From Muriicola sp. Z0-33 (lineage in GTDB: Bacteria > Bacteroidota > Bacteroidia > Flavobacteriales > Flavobacteriaceae): a stretch of 64,000 nt of DNA. This document shows positions 25,539-33,595 of this stretch, piece after piece; position 1 is the stretch's first letter; each line of letters starts with the position of its first letter. The notes beneath the pieces are model-generated. The model was given only the letters and a program-made list of their open reading frames with translations. It had not been told where the DNA came from and searched no databases. The stretch spans positions 97,352 to 161,351 of the forward strand of contig NZ_JAFMPW010000011.1 of assembly GCF_026126425.1 (NCBI RefSeq), written 5' to 3'. Both the position numbers and the translations under genes were made by a program.

Positions 25539-26066
25539 ATGACACTACAGGAAAACTTTCTGGAAAGTATTCAAAAAGAATTTCTTCGTTACAAGGGTTA
25601 TGGAGAAAAAACATTTGCACAACTCACAGATCAGGATATACATTGGAAGTATCAGGAATACGATAATTGTATCTCTGTAATTGTAAAACATATTGTCGGC
25701 AATATGCTAAGCCGTTTTACCAATTTTCTGACCGAAGACGGGGAGAAACCCTGGCGGCAGAGAGAAGCCGAATTTGATAATACCTACGCTACAAAAAAAG
25801 AAATGATTGCGGCCTGGGATATGGGTTGGAAATGTCTTTTTGATGCCATAGATGCAGTAAATACCAATAATTTTCAGCAGACGGTCAAAATCAGAAATGA
25901 GGCGCATTCTGTTACCGAAGCATTGAACAGACAATTGGCGCATTACGCCAGCCATGTAGGGCACATTGTGATGTTGGGAAAGATGATCAAAGGAGCAGAC
26001 TGGGCATCCCCTACTATACCACGTGGAGGCTCGGAAGCCTTCAATAAAGCAATGTTTGGAAAATAG
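25539..26066 (+). CDS. DinB-like protein (DUF1572 family)
   Basis: 175 residues, soluble, mostly helical. It has the four-helix-bundle DinB/YfiT pattern, with His residues placed as in the metal site of the fold (VIVKHIVGNM, and HYASHVGHIVMLGKM near the end). The N-terminal FLRYKGYGEKTFAQL and the last segment match what I know of DUF1572. Members of the superfamily often act as thiol-dependent transferases, but no activity is established for this subgroup. Follows msrB on the same strand. Confidence 0.8.
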   Translation: MTLQENFLESIQKEFLRYKGYGEKTFAQLTDQDIHWKYQEYDNCISVIVKHIVGNMLSRFTNFLTEDGEKPWRQREAEFDNTYATKKEMIAAWDMGWKCLFDAIDAVNTNNFQQTVKIRNEAHSVTEALNRQLAHYASHVGHIVMLGKMIKGADWASPTIPRGGSEAFNKAMFGK

Positions 26067-26133
26067 CCCCCGGTAATAATATCCTATTTTAGAAATTGAA
26101 GTAAGGAAATTCATTTTCTCCAATTTGGTTTTG

Positions 26134-26141
26134 TAACTTTG
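26134..26141 (+). promoter_or_regulatory. -7 element TAACTTTG upstream of lpdA
   Basis: Exact TAnnTTTG match 34 bases before the ATG at 26176. A TTTG occurs nearer than a -33 element should be, so only the -7 box is supported. Confidence 0.5.
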
Positions 26142-26175
26142 CCACCGCACAATTCTGTAGCTAAAAATTTCTTCT

Positions 26176-27567
26176 ATGAACACTTTTGATGTTATCGTTT
26201 TAGGCAGTGGTCCCGGAGGCTATGTAACTGCAATAAGGGCTTCACAGCTCGGTTTAAAAACCGCAATTGTTGAAAAGGAAAATCTTGGGGGTGTATGCCT
26301 CAACTGGGGTTGTATCCCTACCAAAGCGTTATTGAAATCCGCTCAGGTTTTTGAATACCTGAAACATGCCGAAGATTATGGCCTGAAGGTAGAGGGCGCA
26401 GACAAAGATTTTGATGCCGTCGTAAAAAGAAGCAGAAACGTTGCTGACGGAATGAGCAAAGGTGTTCAATTCCTGATGAAAAAAAATAAGATTGAAGTAC
26501 TCAACGGATTTGGAACATTAAAAACGGGTAAGAAAGTATCTGTAAAAGACAAAGACGGGAAAGAAACAGAGTACAGTGCGTCTCATATTATTGTAGCCAC
26601 AGGTGCCAGAAGCCGGGAACTACCTAGTCTGCCCCAGGATGGCAAGAAAATTATCGGATACCGGGAGGCGATGACTTTAGACAAGCAGCCCAAGAAAATG
26701 ATTGTTGTCGGCAGCGGCGCAATCGGGATAGAATTTGCTTATTTCTACAATGCTATGGGTACTGAGGTAACCGTAGTTGAATTCCTTCCAAATATAGTTC
26801 CTGTGGAAGATGAAGAAGTATCGAAACAACTCGAAAGAAGTTTTAAAAAGACAGGGGTGAAAATTATGACCTCCTCTGAAGTCACCAAAGTAGATACCTC
26901 AGGAGAAGGGGTAAAAGCCACGGTAAAAACGGCTAAAGGAGAGCAAATACTGGAGGCAGATATAGTCCTTTCGGCTGTTGGGATTAAGACCAACATTGAG
27001 AATATCGGTCTGGAAGAAGTAGGGATCGCTACTGATAGGGATAAAATCATTGTAAATGACTACTACCAAACCAATATCCCTGGTTATTATGCCATTGGGG
27101 ATGTTACTGCCGGGCCGGCTCTTGCCCATGTGGCATCAGCTGAGGGTATCCTTTGTGTAGAAAAAATTGCCGGTATGCACGTTGAACCATTGGATTACGG
27201 CAATATTCCAGGTTGTACTTATTGCATGCCCGAAATAGCATCTGTAGGCATGACGGAAAAGCAGGCAAAAGAAAAAGGATATGAATTAAAAATCGGCAAA
27301 TTTCCTTTCTCAGCAAGTGGTAAGGCAAAAGCCTCTGGCAATGCCGATGGTTTTGTAAAGGTAATTTTTGATGCCAAATACGGCGAGTGGCTGGGTTGCC
27401 ATATGATAGGTGCAGGGGTTACGGATATGATAGCTGAAGCTGTTGTAGGGAGGAAGCTTGAAACCACCGGGCATGAGATATTAAAAGCTGTGCATCCACA
27501 CCCGACAATGAGCGAAGCAGTTATGGAGGCCGTTGCGGCAGCATATGGCGAGGTTATCCATTTATAA
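26176..27567 (+). CDS. lpdA: Dihydrolipoyl dehydrogenase
   Basis: 463 residues, the usual length. It reoxidises dihydrolipoamide in 2-oxoacid dehydrogenase and glycine-cleavage complexes using FAD and NAD. The FAD motif is VLGSGPGGYVTAIRA near the start, the redox disulfide is in GGVCLNWGCIPTKAL, the NAD-binding motif is VVGSGAIGIEFAYF and the catalytic His-Glu pair is in HPHPTMSEAVMEA. No lipoyl domain is attached and no dehydrogenase subunits adjoin it, so it probably serves several complexes. It has its own -7 element. Confidence 0.96.
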   Translation: MNTFDVIVLGSGPGGYVTAIRASQLGLKTAIVEKENLGGVCLNWGCIPTKALLKSAQVFEYLKHAEDYGLKVEGADKDFDAVVKRSRNVADGMSKGVQFLMKKNKIEVLNGFGTLKTGKKVSVKDKDGKETEYSASHIIVATGARSRELPSLPQDGKKIIGYREAMTLDKQPKKMIVVGSGAIGIEFAYFYNAMGTEVTVVEFLPNIVPVEDEEVSKQLERSFKKTGVKIMTSSEVTKVDTSGEGVKATVKTAKGEQILEADIVLSAVGIKTNIENIGLEEVGIATDRDKIIVNDYYQTNIPGYYAIGDVTAGPALAHVASAEGILCVEKIAGMHVEPLDYGNIPGCTYCMPEIASVGMTEKQAKEKGYELKIGKFPFSASGKAKASGNADGFVKVIFDAKYGEWLGCHMIGAGVTDMIAEAVVGRKLETTGHEILKAVHPHPTMSEAVMEAVAAAYGEVIHL

Positions 27568-27613
27568 CCAAAAGAGAAAGAAAGAACACTATTTAAATCC
27601 AGATTGCTTAATA

Positions 27614-27901
27614 ATGCTGCAGTTATTTAGGTTTATTGCTATTCTTGAAGGCATCTCCTACCTTTCCCTATTTGGCCTGAGCATGCCTTTAAAATACTGG
27701 GGTAAAATTCCTGAGCCCAATATCTACGTAGGATATGCCCACGGCTTCCTGTTCATAGTATTTGTGGCGTTGGCAGCGGTCTTTTGCTGGCAGAATAAAT
27801 GGAATATAAAGCGGTTTGCAGTTCTTTTTCTGGCTTCTCTTTTGCCTTTCGGAACCTTTTATGCGGATAAGAAATATTTAAAGCCCCTTGCCCTAACCTA
27901 A
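27614..27901 (+). CDS. DUF3817 small membrane protein
   Basis: About 95 residues with three hydrophobic helices. The start MLQLFRFIAILEGISYLSL and the central YVGYAHGFLFIVFVALAAV are typical of DUF3817, an integral membrane family of unknown function. I chose ATG 27614 because the family begins with this first helix; the frame is open upstream into lpdA. The 3' end overlaps the end of convergent aroQ by 9 bases. Confidence 0.85.
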   Translation: MLQLFRFIAILEGISYLSLFGLSMPLKYWGKIPEPNIYVGYAHGFLFIVFVALAAVFCWQNKWNIKRFAVLFLASLLPFGTFYADKKYLKPLALT

Positions 27902-28309
27902 AAAGCTGCGAAGCGCTAACTCGTAGCTCTGTAGCCCAAAGCCCAAAATAACCCCTTTAGCTCCGGAAGAGATATAGGAAATATGTCTGAAGTCCTCCCT
28001 TTTATGTGTATTGGAGATATGTACTTCAACCACTGGCGTAGTTATGGCTTTTACAGCATCCCCTATCCCTACAGAGGTATGCGTATAGGAAGCTGCATTA
28101 AGAATAATCCCATCAAAACTGAAACCCACTTCCTGTAATTTATCTATGATCTCCCCTTCAATATTGGATTGAAAATAATCTATTTGTACCTCTGGATAAT
28201 CTGCCTGCAATTGCGACAGATAGGTTTCAAAGGTAGTGTTACCGTAAACTTCCGGTTCTCTTTTGCCCAAAAGGTTAAGATTGGGGCCGTTGATGATCAT
28301 AATTTGCAT
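27893..28309 (-). CDS. aroQ: Type II 3-dehydroquinate dehydratase
   Basis: 138 residues. It removes water from 3-dehydroquinate, the third step of the shikimate pathway. The signature IINGPNLNLLGKREPEVYG holds the catalytic Arg and Tyr, and EVHISNTHKREDFRH holds the catalytic His region. It forms dodecamers in other bacteria. It stands alone; the nearest upstream genes are outer-membrane barrels. The end overlaps that of DUF3817 by 9 bases, with no terminator between them. Confidence 0.96.
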   Translation of the reverse strand: MQIMIINGPNLNLLGKREPEVYGNTTFETYLSQLQADYPEVQIDYFQSNIEGEIIDKLQEVGFSFDGIILNAASYTHTSVGIGDAVKAITTPVVEVHISNTHKREDFRHISYISSGAKGVILGFGLQSYELALRSFLG

Positions 28310-28406
28310 GGCCTAAAAATAGGGAATTGTTATGCATTAAAAAAGGATGATGCAGATCAGAATTTTGCCCGGAGCAGTCCCAGACGTATAACAAGGCTCT
28401 AACTAT

Positions 28407-28913
28407 CTACCTGGATCTTTTGGAAGTAAAGGTGTACATAATACCAAAATTCACTGATGTCCAGCTGTCTCCATCCAATTGTATCCCGGTATAAGATAAA
28501 TTCACTTCGGTCTTTGCCCCCATCATGTAACCAATAACCGGCCTGTAATAAAGTCCGCCGTCATTACCATCATTGATGCCGACTGCCTGGCCTATTTCTC
28601 CCCCAATAGAAAATGAATTGGAGGGCCATATTCTTATCCCTGCAGCTATCGGAAGAAATTGAATATCGGGTAGATCAGCAACCACAACATCAGATTGGAA
28701 AGTTTCCGCAAAACCGTAAATAAAGCCTGTCATAATGCCTATATCAACTACTTCCCCCAGGGCATACATATAACCAGTGTCCAGGCCTACTGAAAGCGAT
28801 ACAGCATCATTCTCCAGTGGTAATCCACCCTGAATCCCAAGTTTAAATCCTTCCTGAGCAAATAAAGAGCCGCTTAATAAAGTAAAACATACTACTAAAA
28901 ATCTGTTTCTCAT
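28407..28913 (-). CDS. Outer-membrane beta-barrel protein, type A (copy 2)
   Basis: About 168 residues. A signal peptide (FLVVCFTLLSGSLFAQ) precedes a chain of amphipathic beta strands ending in Phe (VNFGIMYTF) near the C-terminus, the pattern of small OmpA/OmpX-like eight-stranded barrels. It is clearly paralogous to the protein at 30516: both have NDGNDGG(L/F)YYRP, LSYTGI.LDG and PD(I/V)QF(L/I)P. An ATG three codons upstream (28922) is an alternative start. Function unknown; such barrels are often porins or structural proteins. Confidence 0.82.
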   Translation of the reverse strand: MRNRFLVVCFTLLSGSLFAQEGFKLGIQGGLPLENDAVSLSVGLDTGYMYALGEVVDIGIMTGFIYGFAETFQSDVVVADLPDIQFLPIAAGIRIWPSNSFSIGGEIGQAVGINDGNDGGLYYRPVIGYMMGAKTEVNLSYTGIQLDGDSWTSVNFGIMYTFTSKRSR

Positions 28914-28941
28914 CGGTATCAACTTAAAAGTTTGGTGAGTA

Positions 28942-28949
28942 CAAAACTA
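28942..28949 (-). promoter_or_regulatory. -7 element TAGTTTTG of barrel A2
   Basis: Exact TAnnTTTG match on the minus strand, 28 bases upstream of the ATG at 28913. No -33 TTG within 17-23 bases. Confidence 0.4.
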
Positions 28950-29096
28950 AATTCCTCTTTAAAATATGAAGCATTTATGTTGCCAAACCCCTAAAATTGG
29001 TTGTGGGGAGCTAAAAATTGTAATTATGAAGTGTTGTTTTATGAACATTCCAAGCAAATTCATAGAAGATAAAAAGCACAAATAACTATATAACAT

Positions 29097-29123
29097 AAAA
29101 AAGCGGAAGAAAATTCTTCCGCT
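29097..29123 (-). terminator. Terminator after barrel B2
   Basis: AGCGGAAGAA at 29102-29111 and TTCTTCCGCT at 29114-29123 are perfect inverse complements. On the minus strand the stem is followed by a run of U. The rest of 28950-29189 is AT-rich with no gene seen. Confidence 0.75.
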
Positions 29124-29189
29124 AATTCAGTTATTCTATCGGTAAATTACAAGTTGATTTACCCGATTTAGTAATATGTTTTAAAATAC

Positions 29190-29786
29190 CTATTTAAAGA
29201 AATAAGTGAGTCCTAATTGGAATGTGGCATTTTTAATGTCCAGGGAACCTCCTAAAGGTCCGTCATATCTATCGGTCAACGCAATAGCATATCTGGCCTG
29301 TACCATAATGTTTTCATTGATGTCATATCCCGCACCAAATCCGAGGTCAATTGCCGTCGATTTTAGAACGTCGTCAACATTACCGCCTGTACCTATAACA
29401 CCTTCTATATCTTCAATTGCCCCTTTAATCTCATCTAGGTTGGAAGAAAAGTTAAATTGTGGTCCTGCCTGCAGGTGCAAACCATCAGTTACATAAAATT
29501 TGGCCATTATCGGTAAATAAAAAAAGGAAAGATCCCCAGCGCTACCATAAGTTAACTCTGGCTGAATGTGAAATTTCTCTGTAGCCTCTATATCAACTAA
29601 CACCCCTATATAAAAGCCGGTTTTATTCACCGCGTCCAGGTTGGCAATATTAAAGCCCAGGGCTGATATGTTGATGTCTGCGTTGGTGTTGAGTAATCCG
29701 CCCGTGACCCCAAAATCTACTCCTTGGGCGTTTGCGCTTCCCAGCGCAAAAATGGCAATACAAAAAGACAATATTAATTTTTTCAT
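29190..29786 (-). CDS. Outer-membrane beta-barrel protein, type B (copy 2)
   Basis: 198 residues. A signal peptide (MKKLILSFCIAIFALGSANAQ) is followed by a beta-barrel of the outer-membrane beta-barrel family common in Bacteroidota: FGVTGGLLNT, FHIQPELTYG, FYVTDGLHLQAGPQFNF, and a last strand LGLTYFFK. It is paralogous to the protein at 29926, sharing the motifs GFY(I/L)GVL, KFH(I/L)QPEL and GPQ. An insert of about 25 residues (EIKGAIEDIEGVIGTGGN) is specific to this copy. It has its own promoter and terminator, so it is monocistronic. Function unknown. Confidence 0.85.
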   Translation of the reverse strand: MKKLILSFCIAIFALGSANAQGVDFGVTGGLLNTNADINISALGFNIANLDAVNKTGFYIGVLVDIEATEKFHIQPELTYGSAGDLSFFYLPIMAKFYVTDGLHLQAGPQFNFSSNLDEIKGAIEDIEGVIGTGGNVDDVLKSTAIDLGFGAGYDINENIMVQARYAIALTDRYDGPLGGSLDIKNATFQLGLTYFFK

Positions 29787-29817
29787 AATGTTATAGTGTT
29801 TGGTTCGTGTATGCTTT

Positions 29818-29845
29818 CAAATATAGAAAATTTAATCAATTCCAA
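29818..29845 (-). promoter_or_regulatory. Promoter of barrel B2 (-33 TTG, 17-bp spacer, -7 TATATTTG)
   Basis: Exact -7 TATATTTG at 29825-29818 with TTG at 29845-29843, spacing 17. The start codon lies 31 bases downstream. Confidence 0.5.
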
Positions 29846-29871
29846 TTCTGAAGTACCACAAACCATGCCGT

Positions 29872-29903
29872 AAAAAAAAAGCGGAGACATAATATGTCTC
29901 CGC
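29872..29903 (-). terminator. Terminator after barrel B1
   Basis: GCGGAGACAT at 29881-29890 pairs perfectly with ATGTCTCCGC at 29894-29903. Nine A on the plus strand give a U tract on the minus strand. Confidence 0.85.
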
Positions 29904-29925
29904 CCCTATCTAATTTATGGTATTG

Positions 29926-30435
29926 TTAAAAGCGAAAACCCACTCCAAGAGTTAAATAATTGCCCCTTACCTTAATATCTTCCTGACCGGTATAACTGTT
30001 ATTTATCTGCACTGTATATCTGACTTCAGTAAATATTACCGAAGTAATATCAATCCCGAGGCCTCCAGCGAGATCAAACTCTGTCCCTGTAAAATCATCT
30101 GGCACCTCCTGGGTAGAAAAAACCAACTGCGGACCCACTTGCAGGTTCAATTTATCGGTAAGATATATTTTTCCGATGACGGGTAAAAAAATCGCATCAG
30201 CCTCGCTAACCCTGGCATAGAGCAATTCTGGCTGTAAATGGAATTTATCAGAAAACTTTAGAACGGCCAAGACGCCCAAATAGAATCCGGATTCTGATGC
30301 TGAAATTGAAATGTCGTCAGCTTTTATACTTGCTCTTACATTCAGATATCCCCCTTTGACACCAAAATCGGCGTCCTGCGCATTAGCACTGAAAATAAGG
30401 CTCATTAGCAGGCCCAAGAACATTAATTTTTTCAT
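29926..30435 (-). CDS. Outer-membrane beta-barrel protein, type B (copy 1)
   Basis: About 169 residues from ATG 30435. A signal peptide (MKKLMFLGLLMSLIFSANAQ) precedes beta strands ending in LGVGFRF, the terminal Phe being typical of outer-membrane barrels. Paralogue of the protein at 29190. The frame is open 20 codons upstream, but that part runs through a hairpin and would bury the signal peptide, so I reject the longer form. The start lies only 28 bases beyond the terminator-like hairpin of the gene upstream, and no TAnnTTTG box is found in that gap. Confidence 0.82.
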   Translation of the reverse strand: MKKLMFLGLLMSLIFSANAQDADFGVKGGYLNVRASIKADDISISASESGFYLGVLAVLKFSDKFHLQPELLYARVSEADAIFLPVIGKIYLTDKLNLQVGPQLVFSTQEVPDDFTGTEFDLAGGLGIDITSVIFTEVRYTVQINNSYTGQEDIKVRGNYLTLGVGFRF

Positions 30436-30462
30436 ATTGAATTGGTAATTAATATTATAAAT

Positions 30463-30490
30463 AAAAAAGCGGGAACTATTGGGTTCCCGC
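30463..30490 (-). terminator. Terminator or attenuator between barrels A1 and B1
   Basis: GCGGGAAC at 30469-30476 pairs with GTTCCCGC at 30483-30490, and six A on the plus strand give a U tract on the minus strand. It lies 25 bases after the A1 stop and about 28 before the B1 start. Confidence 0.75.
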
Positions 30491-30515
30491 CTCATGTTTT
30501 TATGATGTGATGATC

Positions 30516-31010
30516 CTAAAGACCGAAGTTTACACCCAAATTAATGGTAGACCAGGTGGCTCCATCAAGGCTAATTCCGGTATAAGACAAGCTTAATTCA
30601 ATATTATCGCTAACACCGTAGCCAACGATAGGGCGGTAATAGAAACCACCATCATTTCCATCATTTAGTCCTACTGCATAACCAAGATCTGCTCCTATGG
30701 TAAATTCATCGGATGCATTAAACCGGCCAGAAGCGGCAACAGGAATAAACTGCACATCTGGTACATCTATTGAACCAATACCAATATCAACACTTTTACC
30801 AAAAGCATTGCTAAAACCTGTGGCAACACCTGCATTAAAATCGTCTGAAACGGCCCAATGGTACCATACGTCCAAACCAATGCTAAAACCAGATACATCT
30901 CCGGCATCGCCTACAGGCAATCCAAGATTTATACCAGCTTTTAAACCCTCCTGGGCGTTAGCGCTAAATCCAAATACTGCCAAAGCAGCAATAATTACTA
31001 ATTTTCTCAT
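30516..31010 (-). CDS. Outer-membrane beta-barrel protein, type A (copy 1)
   Basis: 164 residues. A signal peptide (MRKLVIIAALAVFGFSANAQ) precedes strands of a small barrel with the closing segment TINLGVNFGL. It shares NDGNDGG.YYRP, SYTGISLDG and the PDVQFIPVAA segment with the copy at 28407. The first gene of the four-barrel cluster on this strand, with its own -7 element and terminator. Function unknown; a structural or porin role is an inference from size. Confidence 0.83.
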   Translation of the reverse strand: MRKLVIIAALAVFGFSANAQEGLKAGINLGLPVGDAGDVSGFSIGLDVWYHWAVSDDFNAGVATGFSNAFGKSVDIGIGSIDVPDVQFIPVAASGRFNASDEFTIGADLGYAVGLNDGNDGGFYYRPIVGYGVSDNIELSLSYTGISLDGATWSTINLGVNFGL

Positions 31011-31043
31011 GTTTTAATGTTTAGATTATCTTTTAAATCGGCT

Positions 31044-31051
31044 CAAACCTA
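31044..31051 (-). promoter_or_regulatory. -7 element TAGGTTTG of barrel A1
   Basis: Exact TAnnTTTG on the minus strand, 33 bases upstream of the ATG at 31010; a TTG lies 16 bases further up, slightly short of the usual spacing. Confidence 0.45.
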
Positions 31052-31203
31052 CTTCTAGCTACTATTACAAAAGAATATTAGTTGTGTAACTGGTCATAAT
31101 TGTTGTAAAAAGTCCTTTTTTTGCTATCAATTGCTTCAAAATAGGGGATTTCTGAAAGGTATTCTGGCTTTAATCTAGCCCCTTATTGTACTATCTTTAG
31201 CAG

Positions 31204-32100
31204 ATGAAATGGGAGCAGGCGCTTAGGGATTATCAACACTATCTTCGAATTGAAAGGGGATTAGCGCAGAATTCTATTCAAAACTATACCAGGGATATTC
31301 AGAAGCTTCAGCACTTTATTGTATCAAGAAAACTCAATGAAAGTCCGTTAGCGGTCAACAGAGAAACTGTACAGTTATTTATACATGAACTGGCCAAATT
31401 GGTAAATCCCAGGTCTCAGGCCAGAGTTATTTCCGGTCTTAAAAGTTTTTTCAACTATTTGATATTCGAAGATTACAGACAGGACAACCCCATGGACCTT
31501 ATCGCATCTCCAAAGATTGGGCGTAAATTGCCCGATACCTTATCTACCAAGGAGATTAATCAACTTATCATGGCTATTGACCTCTCCAAACCAGAGGGCG
31601 AACGCAATAGGGCCATGATAGAAACGCTGTATGGCTGTGGTCTGAGGGTTTCCGAACTCACGGGACTACGGATATCAGATCTTTTTTTTGATGAAGATTT
31701 TATCAAGGTCACTGGTAAAGGTGACAAACAGCGTTTTGTGCCTATAAGTGGAATAAACAAGAAGTACATTTCAATTTATCAAAATCAGGTACGTGTGCAT
31801 CAGACCATAAAAAAAGGCGCTGAAGATATTTTGTTTCTCAACAGAAGAGGAGCACAACTGACCAGGGCAATGGTATTTACCATTGTAAAACAACTAGCAG
31901 AAAAAGCCGGAATACAGAAAACGATAAGTCCGCATACTTTTAGGCACTCTTTTGCGACCCACTTACTGGAAAACGGGGCAGATCTCAGGGCTATTCAGCA
32001 AATGTTGGGACATGAGAGCATTACTACAACAGAAGTGTATATGCATGTAGACAGGACGCATTTATCTGAGATCGTTAATAAATACCATCCCAGAAAATAA
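31204..32100 (+). CDS. xerD: Tyrosine recombinase XerD-like
   Basis: 298 residues. An N-terminal SAM-like core-binding domain (about 5-90) precedes the catalytic domain with Arg in YGCGLRVSELTGL, Lys in GKGDKQRFVPI, the HTFRHSFATHLL box and the nucleophile Tyr in TTTEVYMHV. Length and motifs fit the housekeeping XerC/XerD enzymes that resolve chromosome dimers at dif. I see no integrase-type neighbours or attachment-site repeats, so a mobile-element origin is unlikely. Choosing XerD over XerC is based on general resemblance only. Confidence 0.9.
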   Translation: MKWEQALRDYQHYLRIERGLAQNSIQNYTRDIQKLQHFIVSRKLNESPLAVNRETVQLFIHELAKLVNPRSQARVISGLKSFFNYLIFEDYRQDNPMDLIASPKIGRKLPDTLSTKEINQLIMAIDLSKPEGERNRAMIETLYGCGLRVSELTGLRISDLFFDEDFIKVTGKGDKQRFVPISGINKKYISIYQNQVRVHQTIKKGAEDILFLNRRGAQLTRAMVFTIVKQLAEKAGIQKTISPHTFRHSFATHLLENGADLRAIQQMLGHESITTTEVYMHVDRTHLSEIVNKYHPRK

Positions 32101-32162
32101 AAAGTTCAGCTTGAATATCTATAAAAAAAGAGACCCCACCGCATTAAGCTATCAATCAATTT

Positions 32163-32194
32163 TTTGTTCTTTTTTATCTCAATAGGTACCTTTG
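32163..32194 (+). promoter_or_regulatory. Promoter of the YhhN-family gene (-33 TTTG, 20-bp spacer, -7 TACCTTTG)
   Basis: TTTG at 32163-32166, 20 bases, then TACCTTTG at 32187-32194: the complete Bacteroidota consensus. Transcription should start near 32201. Confidence 0.6.
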
Positions 32195-32291
32195 AAAATA
32201 ATAAATTAAGACCATTGATAAAATAGTGTTTGACAAGGGATACTACTTATTGTTTAACCCCTTTACCCCTACCGGATCAAACCAAATAAAA

Positions 32292-32972
32292 ATGAAAAAT
32301 AAGTCCATAATAATCGCATTCTCCCTGGTGCTAATTTTAGACCTGCTTGTTATAGGGGCAGACCTGCCACAATACCTGAGATACTTTAGTAAGCCGGCAA
32401 TCACTATAGTATTGCTGGCCTATGTTTTGTTAAAAATGAAGAACAATAAAATGCTTAAACGCTTTTTAATTCTGGCCCTGATTTTTTCATTGAGCGGAGA
32501 TATCTTTCTTTTACTTCCATCAGAGGTATCTTGGTATTTTATTGGAGGGCTGTTGTCTTTTCTGATTGCCCATATCATGTATATTTCGGCTTTCTTCAAG
32601 ATAGATAATTTTAGAACTACAAAAACCTTTTTAGCAACTATGGTACTGTTGTTCTATGCGATGGTCATCTTTAAATTCATCGGGGGCACGTTGGACGGGC
32701 TCTTTCCATATGTAGTTCTTTATATGGTGGTATTACTGCTGATGGTATTAACCGCGATTGTCCGGCATGATACCGTACTTAAGAGCTATTACCTGGTGCT
32801 TTCGGGGGCTTTGCTATTCATGATCTCTGATTCCCTGCTGGCATTAAACAAGTTTTATAGCTCCTTTGCATTTGCAGACTTGCTGATTATGCTAACCTAT
32901 GGATACGCTCAATTCCTTATCATTTTCGGAGCGCTTCGCCATAGACGAACAACAGAAAAATTATGGTCATAA
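32292..32972 (+). CDS. YhhN/TMEM86-family integral membrane protein (lysoplasmalogenase-like)
   Basis: About 226 residues with seven or eight hydrophobic helices. The family pattern is visible in FSLSGDIFLLLP (Asp in a membrane segment) and in the C-terminal LLFMISDSLLALNKF, both typical of YhhN/TMEM86 proteins. Animal TMEM86B hydrolyses lysoplasmalogen; bacterial members are annotated by similarity, and the activity here is not certain. I chose ATG 32292 as the start; a GTG at 32226, also within the predicted transcript, would add 22 residues without a helix. Confidence 0.82.
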   Translation: MKNKSIIIAFSLVLILDLLVIGADLPQYLRYFSKPAITIVLLAYVLLKMKNNKMLKRFLILALIFSLSGDIFLLLPSEVSWYFIGGLLSFLIAHIMYISAFFKIDNFRTTKTFLATMVLLFYAMVIFKFIGGTLDGLFPYVVLYMVVLLLMVLTAIVRHDTVLKSYYLVLSGALLFMISDSLLALNKFYSSFAFADLLIMLTYGYAQFLIIFGALRHRRTTEKLWS

Positions 32973-33096
32973 CTTTTTGCGACTATAAATTGTTTCCCCT
33001 ACTTTCAATGTAAATATTTATTCATAGACTTATTAGGAGATATGTGTAACAATTTTTCGTTTACCCCTACTAACCTAGAAACAACTAGCCAAAAAA

Positions 33097-33591
33097 GTGA
33101 ATAAAGAACTGGAACATAAATTTGTTACGGAGCTTGAGAACAACCAGAATATTGTTCACAAAATATGCACTTTATATACAAACGACAGGCATGCCCATAA
33201 CGATCTGTTTCAGGAGATTACCATACAACTTTGGAAGGCATACCCCAAATTCAGGGGCGATTCCAAGTTTAGCACCTGGATGTACAGGGTGGCCTTAAAC
33301 ACCGCCATTACCTTATATAGAAAATCTAAAAAAAGAGTAAAGACACAGGATTATGATGCTGTTATTTACAGAATAAAGGCAGATGACTATGATGAAACCG
33401 AGGAGCAACAGCTAAAGCTCTTGTACAATGCAGTTAAGCAATTGGGAGATATTGATAAAGCTTTGGTATTTCTCTATCTGGAAGATAAAGATTATACGGA
33501 AATATCTGAAACACTTGGGATAACCGAAGTGAATGCCCGGGTAAAAATGAACCGTATTAAGAATAAACTAAGAACCATACTTAATCCTTAA
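33097..33591 (+). CDS. ECF-type RNA polymerase sigma factor (second locus)
   Basis: 164 residues from a GTG start at 33097. Region 2 (NDLFQEITIQLWKAYPKF, FSTWMYRVALNTAITLYRK) and region 4 (DKALVFLYLEDKDYTEISETLGI, NARVKMNRIKNKLR) are clear. No closer ATG would keep region 2 intact. Small sigma factors of this sort in Bacteroidota usually work with a membrane partner encoded next door; the following gene, 5 bases downstream, encodes a four-helix membrane protein. Confidence 0.9.
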   Translation: MNKELEHKFVTELENNQNIVHKICTLYTNDRHAHNDLFQEITIQLWKAYPKFRGDSKFSTWMYRVALNTAITLYRKSKKRVKTQDYDAVIYRIKADDYDETEEQQLKLLYNAVKQLGDIDKALVFLYLEDKDYTEISETLGITEVNARVKMNRIKNKLRTILNP

Positions 33592-33595
33592 GGAT

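Noticed and set aside
30436..30495. Longer N-terminus for barrel B1 (start at 30495)
   Set aside because: The added 20 residues come from the hairpin region and would place an Arg-rich tail before a perfect signal peptide that starts at 30435.
31204..32100. Tyrosine recombinase as sign of an integrated element
   Set aside because: Its length, motifs and housekeeping neighbours fit XerD, and there are no flanking repeats, tRNA or phage genes.
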